Shown here: piece by piece, positions 14,701-20,515 of the stretch | Layout of the letters: the number at the start of each line of letters is the position of its first letter | Position numbering within the stretch: the stretch's first letter is position 1 | From: Propionibacteriaceae bacterium | GTDB taxonomy: Bacteria; Actinomycetota; Actinomycetes; Propionibacteriales; Propionibacteriaceae | Length of the DNA: 20,515 nucleotides | Assembly: GCA_030544185.1 (NCBI GenBank) | Contig: JAUNRO010000001.1 | Location: 1-20,515 of the forward strand | Reading direction: 5' to 3' | Notes under the pieces: model-generated | The model's input: only the letters and a program-made list of their open reading frames with translations | Databases searched by the model: none | What the model was told of the DNA's origin: nothing | Made by a program: the position numbers and the translations under genes

Positions 14701-16137
14701 CTTGCCGGTGCCGGGGTCGGCGGACAGGTGCGCGTCCAGCGGGGAGTGGCGGGAGAACGTGTGCGGCAGCCATTCCAGCCACCGCCACCGCTCCTTGCCG
14801 GGCGTCGAGGTCAGGCAGCAGACGATCGTCTCCGCCGGCGAATGGAGCCCGACCAGCTGGGTCACGATCGCCCGCGCCACGCCGTCGACGGCGGCCGGGT
14901 CACCACACAGGCCGAGCCCGCCGGCGCTGCGCAGGTCGGCCACGATCGGCATTCCGTCCAGCCACTCGAACCGCTCGGCGAGAGCAGCGCGCGCCAGGAC
15001 GAGCCGGGCCTCGCAGTCCGCGTTCTCGGCGGGCAGCTCCAGCTCCGCCCTCGGGCGGACCCGGCCCAGCCCGAGCCGGATCTGCAGGAACTCCGGGTGC
15101 TCCGGGCGCCGGGCCCACACCAGATCGCCGAGCGAGTCCAGGGCCGCGATCGTCTCCTCCACCGACGGGTGTGCGGCGAGCGCCTCGGCGCGCTCCTGGG
15201 TGTGCGCCTGGACCAGCCGGTCCTCCGCCGCCCGGAGCCGGGCGCCGAATGCCTCGGTCTGCTGGCGCAATTTCGCGCGGATATCGGCGCGCTGGGACAC
15301 CCAGTTGCCCACCAGCAGCAGCGGGCTGAGGGCGACGAACAGCACGGTGAAGAGCTGGCGGGTCACCGCGAACAGGATCGCGCCGATGAGGACCGGCAGG
15401 ATGATCGCGAGCCAGGGGAAGCGGCCGGTCTCCGGGCGCGTCGGCACCGCGGGCAGCTTGATCTTCTCCCCGACGCTCCGCACGAGGACCCGGGGCGGAC
15501 GGGTGACGGGGAACTCGGTGGAGGTGTCGGTCAGGACTCCGAGCGGGCGCAGGTGGTTGATTGCGAGCGTGCAACCACCCACGGTCACCACATCGCCCGG
15601 CCCGAGCGGGGTGCGGCTGACCCGGACACCGCCGACGAAGACGCCGTTGGCGGAGTTGGCGTCGAAGACCTGGACGCGGTCGCTGATCACCAGCGTCGCG
15701 TGGTGCTTGGACACCATCGTGTCGGCGAGCCTGACCTCGCAATCCGGAGCCCGCCCGAGGCGGAACGTCCCTTCCGGCAGGCGCACCTCCATCCCGCGGT
15801 CCGGGCCGGTGAGCACCCGGACGACCGCGGCCGCCTGCCCGGCGTGCTGGCCGGTGCCCTCGGACCTGCGGGCGTACGCCAGCTCGAGCACCGAGCCCGA
15901 GCGGATGCCCGAGCCGAGCAGGGTCTGGTCCACCGGCAGCGTCCGGCTCGCCTCGCGGTCTTGGCCGACCACGCGCAGGGTCAGCGTGCCGCCGTCGGGC
16001 AGGGGCGCGTCGCCCTGTGGCCCGAGCGCCAGGACCCGGGCGACGTCCCCACAGGTCGCGGTGCCGTCGGCGGTGATCTGCAGGGTGGTGGGCTGGGCGT
16101 GGTGGTTCGGGTCCCGGAACAGGATGCGGATCTTCAT
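11713..16137 (-). CDS. eccC: EccC/EssC-like type VII secretion ATPase with ubiquitin-like and FHA N-terminal domains
   Basis: A 1474-residue membrane-anchored motor expected to recognise and push WXG100 substrates through the membrane. Residues 1-85 look like a ubiquitin/YukD-type domain. Residues about 105-190 form an FHA domain (G128-R129, S143-K-H-H146, N164-G165) that should read phosphothreonine. Two helices cover 241-282. Three FtsK/SpoIIIE domains follow. The first has GTTGAGKS (K700) and VIDE (D800-E801). The second has GTSGSGKT (K1022) and LVDG (D1120, no catalytic Glu). The third has GQSGRTT with Arg1302 replacing Lys and a D1373 strand. Only the first ATPase looks fully competent, as known for EccC. 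ATG 16137 begins MKIRILFRD; the extension to 16395 is a shadow of the FHA gene. The N-terminal FHA resembles firmicute EssC more than mycobacterial EccC. Confidence 0.93.
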   Translation of the reverse strand: MKIRILFRDPNHHAQPTTLQITADGTATCGDVARVLALGPQGDAPLPDGGTLTLRVVGQDREASRTLPVDQTLLGSGIRSGSVLELAYARRSEGTGQHAGQAAAVVRVLTGPDRGMEVRLPEGTFRLGRAPDCEVRLADTMVSKHHATLVISDRVQVFDANSANGVFVGGVRVSRTPLGPGDVVTVGGCTLAINHLRPLGVLTDTSTEFPVTRPPRVLVRSVGEKIKLPAVPTRPETGRFPWLAIILPVLIGAILFAVTRQLFTVLFVALSPLLLVGNWVSQRADIRAKLRQQTEAFGARLRAAEDRLVQAHTQERAEALAAHPSVEETIAALDSLGDLVWARRPEHPEFLQIRLGLGRVRPRAELELPAENADCEARLVLARAALAERFEWLDGMPIVADLRSAGGLGLCGDPAAVDGVARAIVTQLVGLHSPAETIVCCLTSTPGKERWRWLEWLPHTFSRHSPLDAHLSADPGTGKALLAALEDLVAARAGDQPGSSPRGPKDATEDLGAPVVPSVVVVADQPLVDLARLTRLAEQGPDVGVHIIWVAETRAAIPGACRTWLDVRDGRLTQVGQVREEILVSPVACESVALETADALARRMAPLVDAGAPVADESDLPRSVPVVNILGADTVDDPALVVSRWRENRSLVDRTGPPQPRDTASSLRALVGHNGAEPFSLDLRAQGPHALVGGTTGAGKSEFLQAWVLGMAHAYSPDKVTFLFVDYKGGSAFSRCTELPHFVGMVTDLTPALVRRALRSLRAELHRREHLLNDKQAKDLLELEATGDPECPPSLVIVIDEFAALVGEVPEFVDGVVDVAQRGRSLGLHLIMATQRPAGVIKDNLRANTNLRVALRMADESDSDDVLGTKAAAHFDPGIPGRGAAKTGPGRIFSFQSAFPGSRTPAVPLAAPVLVAELGFGADRPWRQPEKQEVDKTVAKDIDRVVDTVAAAARLAGLPQPRRPWLAPLADTYNLLQLSPRRDSELVLGMLDDPDSQTQRVEHFRPDDDGNILYVGTSGSGKTSGLRTLAVAAAITPRSGPVHVYGLDFAGGGLSSLELLPNVGSIIPGDDDERVQRLIRTLTAIVEERSARYSAERASTLSEYRAAGHPEEPRLLLLVDGFATFRSEYEMSTGRMDLFTAFQRLLVDGRSVGLHVALAAERPGAVPNSISSAFPRRVVLRQADEDAYVVQGLPKDVLGPTSPPGRALQADNPQELQLAVLGDSPNLAVQVRWLEAMAPDLATHHAVRPEPIRSLPADIPAEDLPDQVGGWPVLGVADATLAPVGFEPTGVVMVAGPGQSGRTTALRWLARSVRRWRPGVRQILLAPGRTPLAGDPVWDRAAIGIEEVDSALAALLTMATAATDRLQLAVYLDSATELGDPRVESRLVELATSCRRNGQLIVGEAEAGTWAASYQLGQVFKNGRTGLLLQPDQTDGEMLLKTPLPRVRRRDFPPGRGFWIRGGHADRLQLPWPE

Positions 16138-16153
16138 CTCAGGTCTCCGATGG

Positions 16154-17413
16154 TCACGGCACGTCGTGCAGGGTGATCTGAACGCCGTGGCCCAGATCGA
16201 GGATGTCTCCCGACCGGACCTGCACGGGGCGCTCGGGCAGCCGGATGGTCCGCTCGCCGGGGCGGCGCAGATAGGTGCCGTTGGTGGAGTGGAGGTCGAT
16301 GACATAGACCTGCCAGCCCTCCGGGACGAGCCGCAGGTGGTTTCCGGAGACATGGTCCTGGGGGAGCACCACCAGCTGCGGCAGCGGGCCCGCACTCACC
16401 TGGTTGGCCCTGGGATGACGGCCGACGATCACCGGCGTGCTCAGCTCGACGGCCTGGCCGCTGGGCAGCACCGCGCGACCGAGTGGCGGTTGCGGCACCT
16501 GGACGCTCTGTTCGGCGAGTGTCGCGCCACAGCTGACACACGATGAGCGGCTCGAGGGGTTCGCGTGCCCGAGCGGGCACAACCGGGCCTGGACCAGGCC
16601 CTCGGCTGCCGCGGGGGGTGCGGCCAAGGGGGCCGCCAGTCCGCGGGCGAGAATCGTGTGCCCGTCGTGATCGCCCGAAAGAGCGGGCCGTGGGTCGGGC
16701 CCATTGGCTGCGGGGGTCTCGGGCGCGGGGGCGTCGGACGCTGGCATGCCGGAGGCGGGGCGATGGGGCGTCGGCGTCGACGCCTCGGCACCCAGCATCG
16801 TGTCGGCCCACAGATGGGCGAACGAGCCGGGGATGGACTGGCCGGAGCCGGAGCTGTCCGTGGCGAGTGCGGGACGAGTCTGCCGGGTGGGCGCCATGAA
16901 CGGTGGATCCTGCTGCGCCGGGGGCGTCACGTCCTCGGCCGGCTCGGCCGGTGCCGGGTGGGCGTCCACCGGCGCACAGAGCAGCGCGCCGGCCGGGACC
17001 ACTCCGGCGTACACCGGACGCCCGACCACTCCAGGCCTCACCGCATGGGTGGGCAGGGCGAGCCCCAGCCGCTCGACCTGGTCGAACTGGCGCTCCACCC
17101 ACGTCGGTCCGTTGTGCTCGACGAGGGTCGGCGCGCCCGGGCAGAGGAGGTGAGCGCGCAGGCCACCGTGCACTGCAACCTTCCAGCCGTGCTCGACGGG
17201 AAAGGCCGCGGCAAAGGCCGGGAGCCGCATCAGGCTTCCGCCGGTGGCATCGCGCAGGGCATCGAGGAACTCGGTGAGGTCGCCCGGCGCGCTGTGCCAG
17301 ACGGTGTCGGCCACCGCCGGGGCGACCGAGACATCGAGCAACGCCAGACCGCGGGGCCAGACGAGGCCGTGGGCAGGTCCCGCATACCACGACGCGGTGT
17401 GCTCAGCCATCAT
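16154..17413 (-). CDS. FHA domain protein with zinc ribbon and conserved N-terminal region
   Basis: A 419-residue soluble protein. The first 130 residues form an unrecognised domain (GPAHGLVWPRGLALLDVSV; HGWKVAVHGGLRAHLL). A Pro/Ala-rich linker runs to about 275. A treble-Cys/His ribbon follows, C279-PLGH283-ANPSSRSS-C292-VS-C295, probably binding zinc. The C-terminal FHA domain (about 325-416) has VIVGRHPRANQVS, VSGNHL and DLHSTNGTYL, all core phosphothreonine-binding positions. It lies 16 bases before the ATPase gene and is probably an adaptor that docks phosphorylated partners to the machine. Two adjacent ATGs (17413 and 17410) follow GAGGAG; the second has the better spacing. The start overlaps the PP2C stop, indicating coupled translation. 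Confidence 0.88.
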   Translation of the reverse strand: MMAEHTASWYAGPAHGLVWPRGLALLDVSVAPAVADTVWHSAPGDLTEFLDALRDATGGSLMRLPAFAAAFPVEHGWKVAVHGGLRAHLLCPGAPTLVEHNGPTWVERQFDQVERLGLALPTHAVRPGVVGRPVYAGVVPAGALLCAPVDAHPAPAEPAEDVTPPAQQDPPFMAPTRQTRPALATDSSGSGQSIPGSFAHLWADTMLGAEASTPTPHRPASGMPASDAPAPETPAANGPDPRPALSGDHDGHTILARGLAAPLAAPPAAAEGLVQARLCPLGHANPSSRSSCVSCGATLAEQSVQVPQPPLGRAVLPSGQAVELSTPVIVGRHPRANQVSAGPLPQLVVLPQDHVSGNHLRLVPEGWQVYVIDLHSTNGTYLRRPGERTIRLPERPVQVRSGDILDLGHGVQITLHDVP

Positions 17414-18218
17414 GTCGCTCCTCGCCGGGCACGGTCATCTCCACGAGGTCCGGCATCGACGGCGGCTCGAGGTCGCCGGCGCCGGTCGACACCGCGACCG
17501 CGTCGACCACCACGACGGTGACGTTGTCCCGGGCGCCGGCCTCGACCGCCGTGCGCACCAGCTCCTGCGCACAGACCTGAGGATCGTCGCAGGCCAGCAG
17601 CGTGGCCGCGATCAAGTGGTCGGTGAGTTCCCCGGTCAGTCCGTCGGAACAGATCAGCAGCCGGTCGCCGGTGCGCGCGGGGAGCAGCCAGCGGTCTGGT
17701 TCGGGTACGCCGGGCTGGCCTGCCCCGATCGCCCGCGTGATCAGGTTGCGGGGCACGCGGGTCGCTTGGGCGGCATCGTCGGCGGCCGCGTGCTCCTGGA
17801 CGAGCGAGTGGTCGGTGCTCACCTGCTCCAGGCGCTCGCCCTGCAGCAGATAGACCCGTGAGTCGCCGATATTGAACACCAGCCAGCACGGCCTGCCGAC
17901 GCTGTCGACCAGGCCCACCCCGGCCAGCGTCGAGCCGGGCGCACCTCGGCCGTCGCCCAGCCGGGCCAGGACGTGGGCGGCCTCGACGATCGCGAGGTCG
18001 AGCTCCGCAGGGTCCAGCCACTCCCGTCCCGCCATCGGCTCCAGCGCGGCGATGACCTGCGTGGAGGCCAGCTCCCCGCCCCGGTTGCCGCCCATCCCGT
18101 CCGCGACCGAGAACACCGGCCGCGCGGCCAGATAGCGGTCCTCGTTGTGGGCACGGCCGCCGGGATCGGTAGCCGCTCCCCAGGCGATCTCGATCACCGG
18201 GCGCGGGTCAGTCATCAT
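17403..18218 (-). CDS. PP2C-family Ser/Thr protein phosphatase
   Basis: A 271-residue metal-dependent (Mg/Mn) phosphatase that removes phosphate from Ser or Thr of proteins; no transmembrane segment, so cytoplasmic. All core motifs are present: GRAHNED (N25-E26-D27), VADGMGG (D40-G44), NIGDSRVYLL (D119, R121), LICSDGLTGELTD (D192) and DNVTVVVVD (D231-N232). It probably reverses phosphorylation of the FHA ligands in the same module. Its stop overlaps the FHA gene start and its own start overlaps the RDD-FHA stop, both in ATGATG...TGA junctions. ATG 18218 or 18215 may be used, with GGAGG just upstream; the frame's extension to 18341 was rejected. No kinase gene is in the window. Confidence 0.93.
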   Translation of the reverse strand: MMTDPRPVIEIAWGAATDPGGRAHNEDRYLAARPVFSVADGMGGNRGGELASTQVIAALEPMAGREWLDPAELDLAIVEAAHVLARLGDGRGAPGSTLAGVGLVDSVGRPCWLVFNIGDSRVYLLQGERLEQVSTDHSLVQEHAAADDAAQATRVPRNLITRAIGAGQPGVPEPDRWLLPARTGDRLLICSDGLTGELTDHLIAATLLACDDPQVCAQELVRTAVEAGARDNVTVVVVDAVAVSTGAGDLEPPSMPDLVEMTVPGEERHDG

Positions 18219-19170
18219 GCACCTCCAGCCATCGGCCTCCGAACTCGACGCGGGCGCCGATCGCCAGGGGAACCGGCTCCCCCGGCGGCAAGGGAACGGG
18301 GACTTCGCCCGGACCGGCTGCGCGAACGCCGTTGGTCGCATGGAGATCGAGCGCCCAGACCCCGGCGGGATCCGGTCCCACGGCGAGGTGGGTCTTCGAC
18401 AGTTCCATGCGTGGGTCGGTCAGCGCCCGCGGGGTCGCGCCGGTCATGCCCGGCGGTGAAGCCGGGTCCCGGCCGAGCACCACGGTCGAGTCCAGCTCGA
18501 TCCGCGTCCCGTCGTCCAGCAGCAGCCACGGTGTCGGCCGGACCCGGCTGCCGTGGGGAGCCAGCATCGTGGCCCAGGGATCGGGTGGGGCCGGGTGTCC
18601 GGGCAGGGGCGCCGGAGGCGCCGGGGGAGCCGGGGCCACGGTGACGTGATGCGCGGGCATGTCGATCTGCCGGACGTTGAGGTGGTCGGGCTGGAAGGGG
18701 CCGACGGGGCGCGCGAGCTGGGGGACCGGGGTCCCGGTGACCAGGGTCAGGCCGGTGATCCGGTCGAACCAGGTCCGGTTGTGGGGCGGGCGGCGGCTGG
18801 CGAGGGAGAGGATCGGTTCGCCGATGCCGAAGGTGAGCGCGCCGATCGCGGCCTGCGCGAGCAGCTTGCCGAGCACGGCCCCGCCGGGCGCACCCTCGCC
18901 GTCGGCCTGGACCCAGCGCTGACCCAGGAAAAGCCCGCCAAGCCGGGCGCCGCGGCCGAGGACCGCCCACAGCGACCCGACGAACCAGACCAGGAACACC
19001 AGCCCACCGAGGATGCCCACGAACGAGGGCACCCAGCCCGCGAGGAGTTCCAGCGCAAGCCAGGTCACGCCCGCGAGGGCGAGGGCGGCGAGGAAGGTGT
19101 CGAGGAGCCGGGCGCCGATCCGGGCCCCTGTCGGCACCGGGGTCAGCCCGGGCGCAAGGGCGTCGCTCAT
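18208..19170 (-). CDS. RDD-family membrane protein with C-terminal FHA domain
   Basis: A 320-residue protein. Residues about 14-148 form an RDD domain: GARIGARLLDTFLAALALAG with R21 and D24, further hydrophobic helices at 45-72 and 98-122, then WFDRITGLTLVTG with D136. A Pro/Ala-rich linker (175-197) leads to an FHA domain at about 213-318 with VLGRDP (G233-R234), S258-K-T-H261 and DLHATNG (N280-G281). The FHA domain should be cytoplasmic, making this a membrane anchor for phosphorylated partners. It is the first gene of the secretion module. AGGAG lies eight bases before the ATG at 19170. RDD domains have diverse, mostly unknown roles, so transport activity cannot be asserted. Confidence 0.88.
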   Translation of the reverse strand: MSDALAPGLTPVPTGARIGARLLDTFLAALALAGVTWLALELLAGWVPSFVGILGGLVFLVWFVGSLWAVLGRGARLGGLFLGQRWVQADGEGAPGGAVLGKLLAQAAIGALTFGIGEPILSLASRRPPHNRTWFDRITGLTLVTGTPVPQLARPVGPFQPDHLNVRQIDMPAHHVTVAPAPPAPPAPLPGHPAPPDPWATMLAPHGSRVRPTPWLLLDDGTRIELDSTVVLGRDPASPPGMTGATPRALTDPRMELSKTHLAVGPDPAGVWALDLHATNGVRAAGPGEVPVPLPPGEPVPLAIGARVEFGGRWLEVHDD

Positions 19171-19363
19171 GCGCGGAACTCCTGCGTCCGGCCACGCCTC
19201 GGTCGCGGTGTGGTCCCACGCCGGCGTCCCACCGACAACGTGTGCACTCTGCTCTCCCCCGAGCGGACCGAGAATTCCGCCTTTTGGCAGATTAATGTTC
19301 GACGAACCGTCTGGGTCCGAAATCGCACAAAGTCGGATTTCTCTCGCCGCTGGTCAGCGATTG
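19171..19363 (-). promoter_or_regulatory. Upstream region of the secretion module, with weak -10 candidate and inverted repeats
   Basis: This 193-bp gap follows the GH3 gene and precedes the module's first gene. The part from 19270 to 19345 is AT-richer. On the minus strand TAATCT (19289-19294) could be a -10 element, but no good -35 accompanies it. Inverted repeats are GTTCGACGAAC (19297-19307) and GAAATC/GATTTC (19319-19324 with 19336-19341); the latter could end the GH3 transcript weakly. A module promoter here is likely from layout, not proven by motif. Confidence 0.35.
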
Positions 19364-20515
19364 CTAGCCGACCGTGAATCGCTCCACGATGGGCGTGTTC
19401 TCGCTGGAGGTGCCGACGAAGACGGTGAATTCGCCGTGCGGGACGGTCCAGCCGCGCTCGCCATAGCTCCAGACCGACAACGGGTGGTGCGTGGCCTCGG
19501 GGTCAATCACGATCGTCACCTGCTGGGTGGCGCCGGGCTCGACGGTGACCTTGGCGAAGCCGACGAGCCGCTTCGGCGGCTGTCCCGTGTGTTGTGGGAA
19601 CCCGAGATAGACCTGCACGACCTCCGCGCCGGGGCGTACGCCGGTGTTCGCAACCGTCGCCTGGACGGTGACCGGCGAGCCGCCTGGCGTCGCGCCCGGA
19701 TCGACGGTGGCCTCGGTGATCTCGAACGTCGTATAGGACAGCCCGAACCCGAACGCCCACTGCGGCGCGATGCCCTCGGCCTGGTGCCAGCGATAGCCCA
19801 TCCGCAAGCCCTCGGAATAGCGGATGACCGGATAGCCGGCGCCCTCGTCGGTGCCGGGATAGCGGTCTGGGCGGCCAGCGACCAGCGTGTCCTCCGCAGT
19901 CCGCGGATAGGTCGTCGGCACCTTGCCCGACGGGTTCACGGCGCCGAGCAGCAGGTCGGGAACCACGTGGCCGTCCTCGGTGCCCTGGTTCCAGACCTCC
20001 AGGATCGCGGGCACCGCCTCGGCCCACGGCATGAGCACCGGGCTGGAGTTCTTCAGCACGAGTGCGGTGTTCGGGTTCACCGGCGCGATCTCGGCGATGA
20101 GCCGGTCCTGGTCATTGGGCAGGTGCAGATCGGGCAGGTCGGCGCCCTCGGTGGCGACCAGACCCGCCATGATCACCACGACGTCGGCGTCCTTCGCGGC
20201 CGCGATGGCCTCATCGATGTTGCTGAGGTCGCTTGCGACGATCACGGCATCGACCGTCGCGGTCCCGCCGAGCTCGGCGAGCACCGCACGGAAGCCCGGC
20301 AGCGGATCGACGGTGTAGAGCGGGTCCACCCGCGAGGAACCGCCGCCGCCCTGGCACGCGAACTCGGCATATTTCGACTGGCCGATGATCACGATCCGTC
20401 CCGCATCCTTGCTGATCGGCAGGATGGCGTTGTCGTTCTTGAGCAGCACGGCCATCTGCGCGCCGATTTCGCGCGCGATCGCGCCCGGCTGCTGCACTCC
20501 TCGGCGCTGCGGCGG
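19364..20515 (-). CDS. GH3 family beta-glycosidase, C-terminal part (partial, start beyond the right edge)
   Basis: The frame is open to the window edge; 383 C-terminal residues are visible. They include the GH3 C-terminal alpha/beta domain: AQMAVLLKNDNAILPI, RIVIIGQSKY, ADVVVIMAGLVATEGADLPDL, LPNDQDRLI, VLKNSSPVLMPW and NPSGKVPTTYPRTAED. WAFGFGLSYTTFEI follows, then a fibronectin-III-like domain (VTVQATVANTGVRPGAEVVQVYLGF). The enzyme would hydrolyse beta-linked glycosides from the non-reducing end. The catalytic Asp lies in the N-terminal barrel, outside the window, so activity and any signal peptide cannot be judged. A GTG at 20497 is in frame but is internal: the codons before it continue the domain. 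It is transcribed towards the secretion module but separated from it by 193 bases. Confidence 0.9.
   Translation of the reverse strand, partial: PPQRRGVQQPGAIAREIGAQMAVLLKNDNAILPISKDAGRIVIIGQSKYAEFACQGGGGSSRVDPLYTVDPLPGFRAVLAELGGTATVDAVIVASDLSNIDEAIAAAKDADVVVIMAGLVATEGADLPDLHLPNDQDRLIAEIAPVNPNTALVLKNSSPVLMPWAEAVPAILEVWNQGTEDGHVVPDLLLGAVNPSGKVPTTYPRTAEDTLVAGRPDRYPGTDEGAGYPVIRYSEGLRMGYRWHQAEGIAPQWAFGFGLSYTTFEITEATVDPGATPGGSPVTVQATVANTGVRPGAEVVQVYLGFPQHTGQPPKRLVGFAKVTVEPGATQQVTIVIDPEATHHPLSVWSYGERGWTVPHGEFTVFVGTSSENTPIVERFTVG

Noticed and set aside
13516..16176. 886-residue open frame on the plus strand, and another at 14702-16546
   Set aside because: Both lie antisense to the EccC-like gene, are Arg/Ala/Gly/His-rich without domains or helices, and arise from high-GC third positions.
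16138..16395. 86-residue N-terminal extension of the EccC-like protein
   Set aside because: It overlaps the FHA gene in another frame and is Ser/Arg/Pro-rich; the family start MKIRILFRD with a ribosome-binding site lies at 16137.
19297..19307. GTTCGACGAAC palindrome as a LexA/SOS box
   Set aside because: Actinobacterial SOS boxes have CGAAC before GTTCG with four bases between; here the half-sites are in the opposite order and one base apart.
20495..20497. GTG as start of a short complete GH3-like protein
   Set aside because: The frame continues past it to the window edge, and GH3 enzymes need an N-terminal barrel domain that must lie outside the window.

Overview
The window is a high-GC stretch with tightly packed, often overlapping genes, several GTG starts, and a WXG100/EccC-type secretion module. 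This points to a Gram-positive actinobacterium, plausibly near the Propionibacteriales, although no rRNA or marker gene is present to settle it. No tRNA, rRNA, CRISPR array, insertion sequence or phage gene was seen.

Layout. (1) 1-2444, plus strand: end of an osmoprotectant (glycine betaine/choline type) ABC transporter operon: tail of a probable ATPase, two permeases and a substrate-binding lipoprotein, all joined by 4-nt stop/start overlaps. (2) 2464-4550, plus strand: deoC, a single-pass membrane protein with a duplicated two-cysteine module, and a small DUF2277 protein. (3) 4612-7317, minus strand: a DoxX-like membrane protein; a 71-bp imperfect palindrome; a 12-helix MFS transporter that probably starts at CTG; and a two-helix membrane protein of unknown function. 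(4) 7552-9654, plus strand: a GPH-family sugar:cation symporter fused to a cytidylate-kinase-like domain, ended by a strong symmetrical hairpin shared with the convergent gene. (5) 9742-11202, minus strand: wrbA with a recognisable promoter and operator-like palindrome, and an alpha/beta hydrolase-fold protein whose nucleophile position is glycine. (6) 11276-19170, minus strand: a type VII secretion-like module. In transcription order it encodes an RDD-FHA membrane protein, a PP2C phosphatase, an FHA/zinc-ribbon protein, a 1474-residue EccC/EssC-like triple ATPase with its own FHA domain, and a WXG100 protein. (7) 19364-20515, minus strand: C-terminal part of a GH3 beta-glycosidase running off the window edge.

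The most interesting system is block 6. Three phosphopeptide-reading FHA domains, one phosphothreonine-removing PP2C enzyme, the secretion motor and a WXG100 protein are encoded together, with translational coupling at two junctions. This suggests a WXG100 secretion machine controlled by reversible Thr phosphorylation. No kinase and no EccB/EccD/EccE/mycosin or EsaA/EssA/EssB gene is visible here, so the membrane pore must be encoded elsewhere or be unusual. Other points worth a second look are the transporter-kinase fusion, the CTG-started MFS gene, the hydrolase lacking its nucleophile, the intergenic palindrome, and a preference for the Tyr codon TAT after C.
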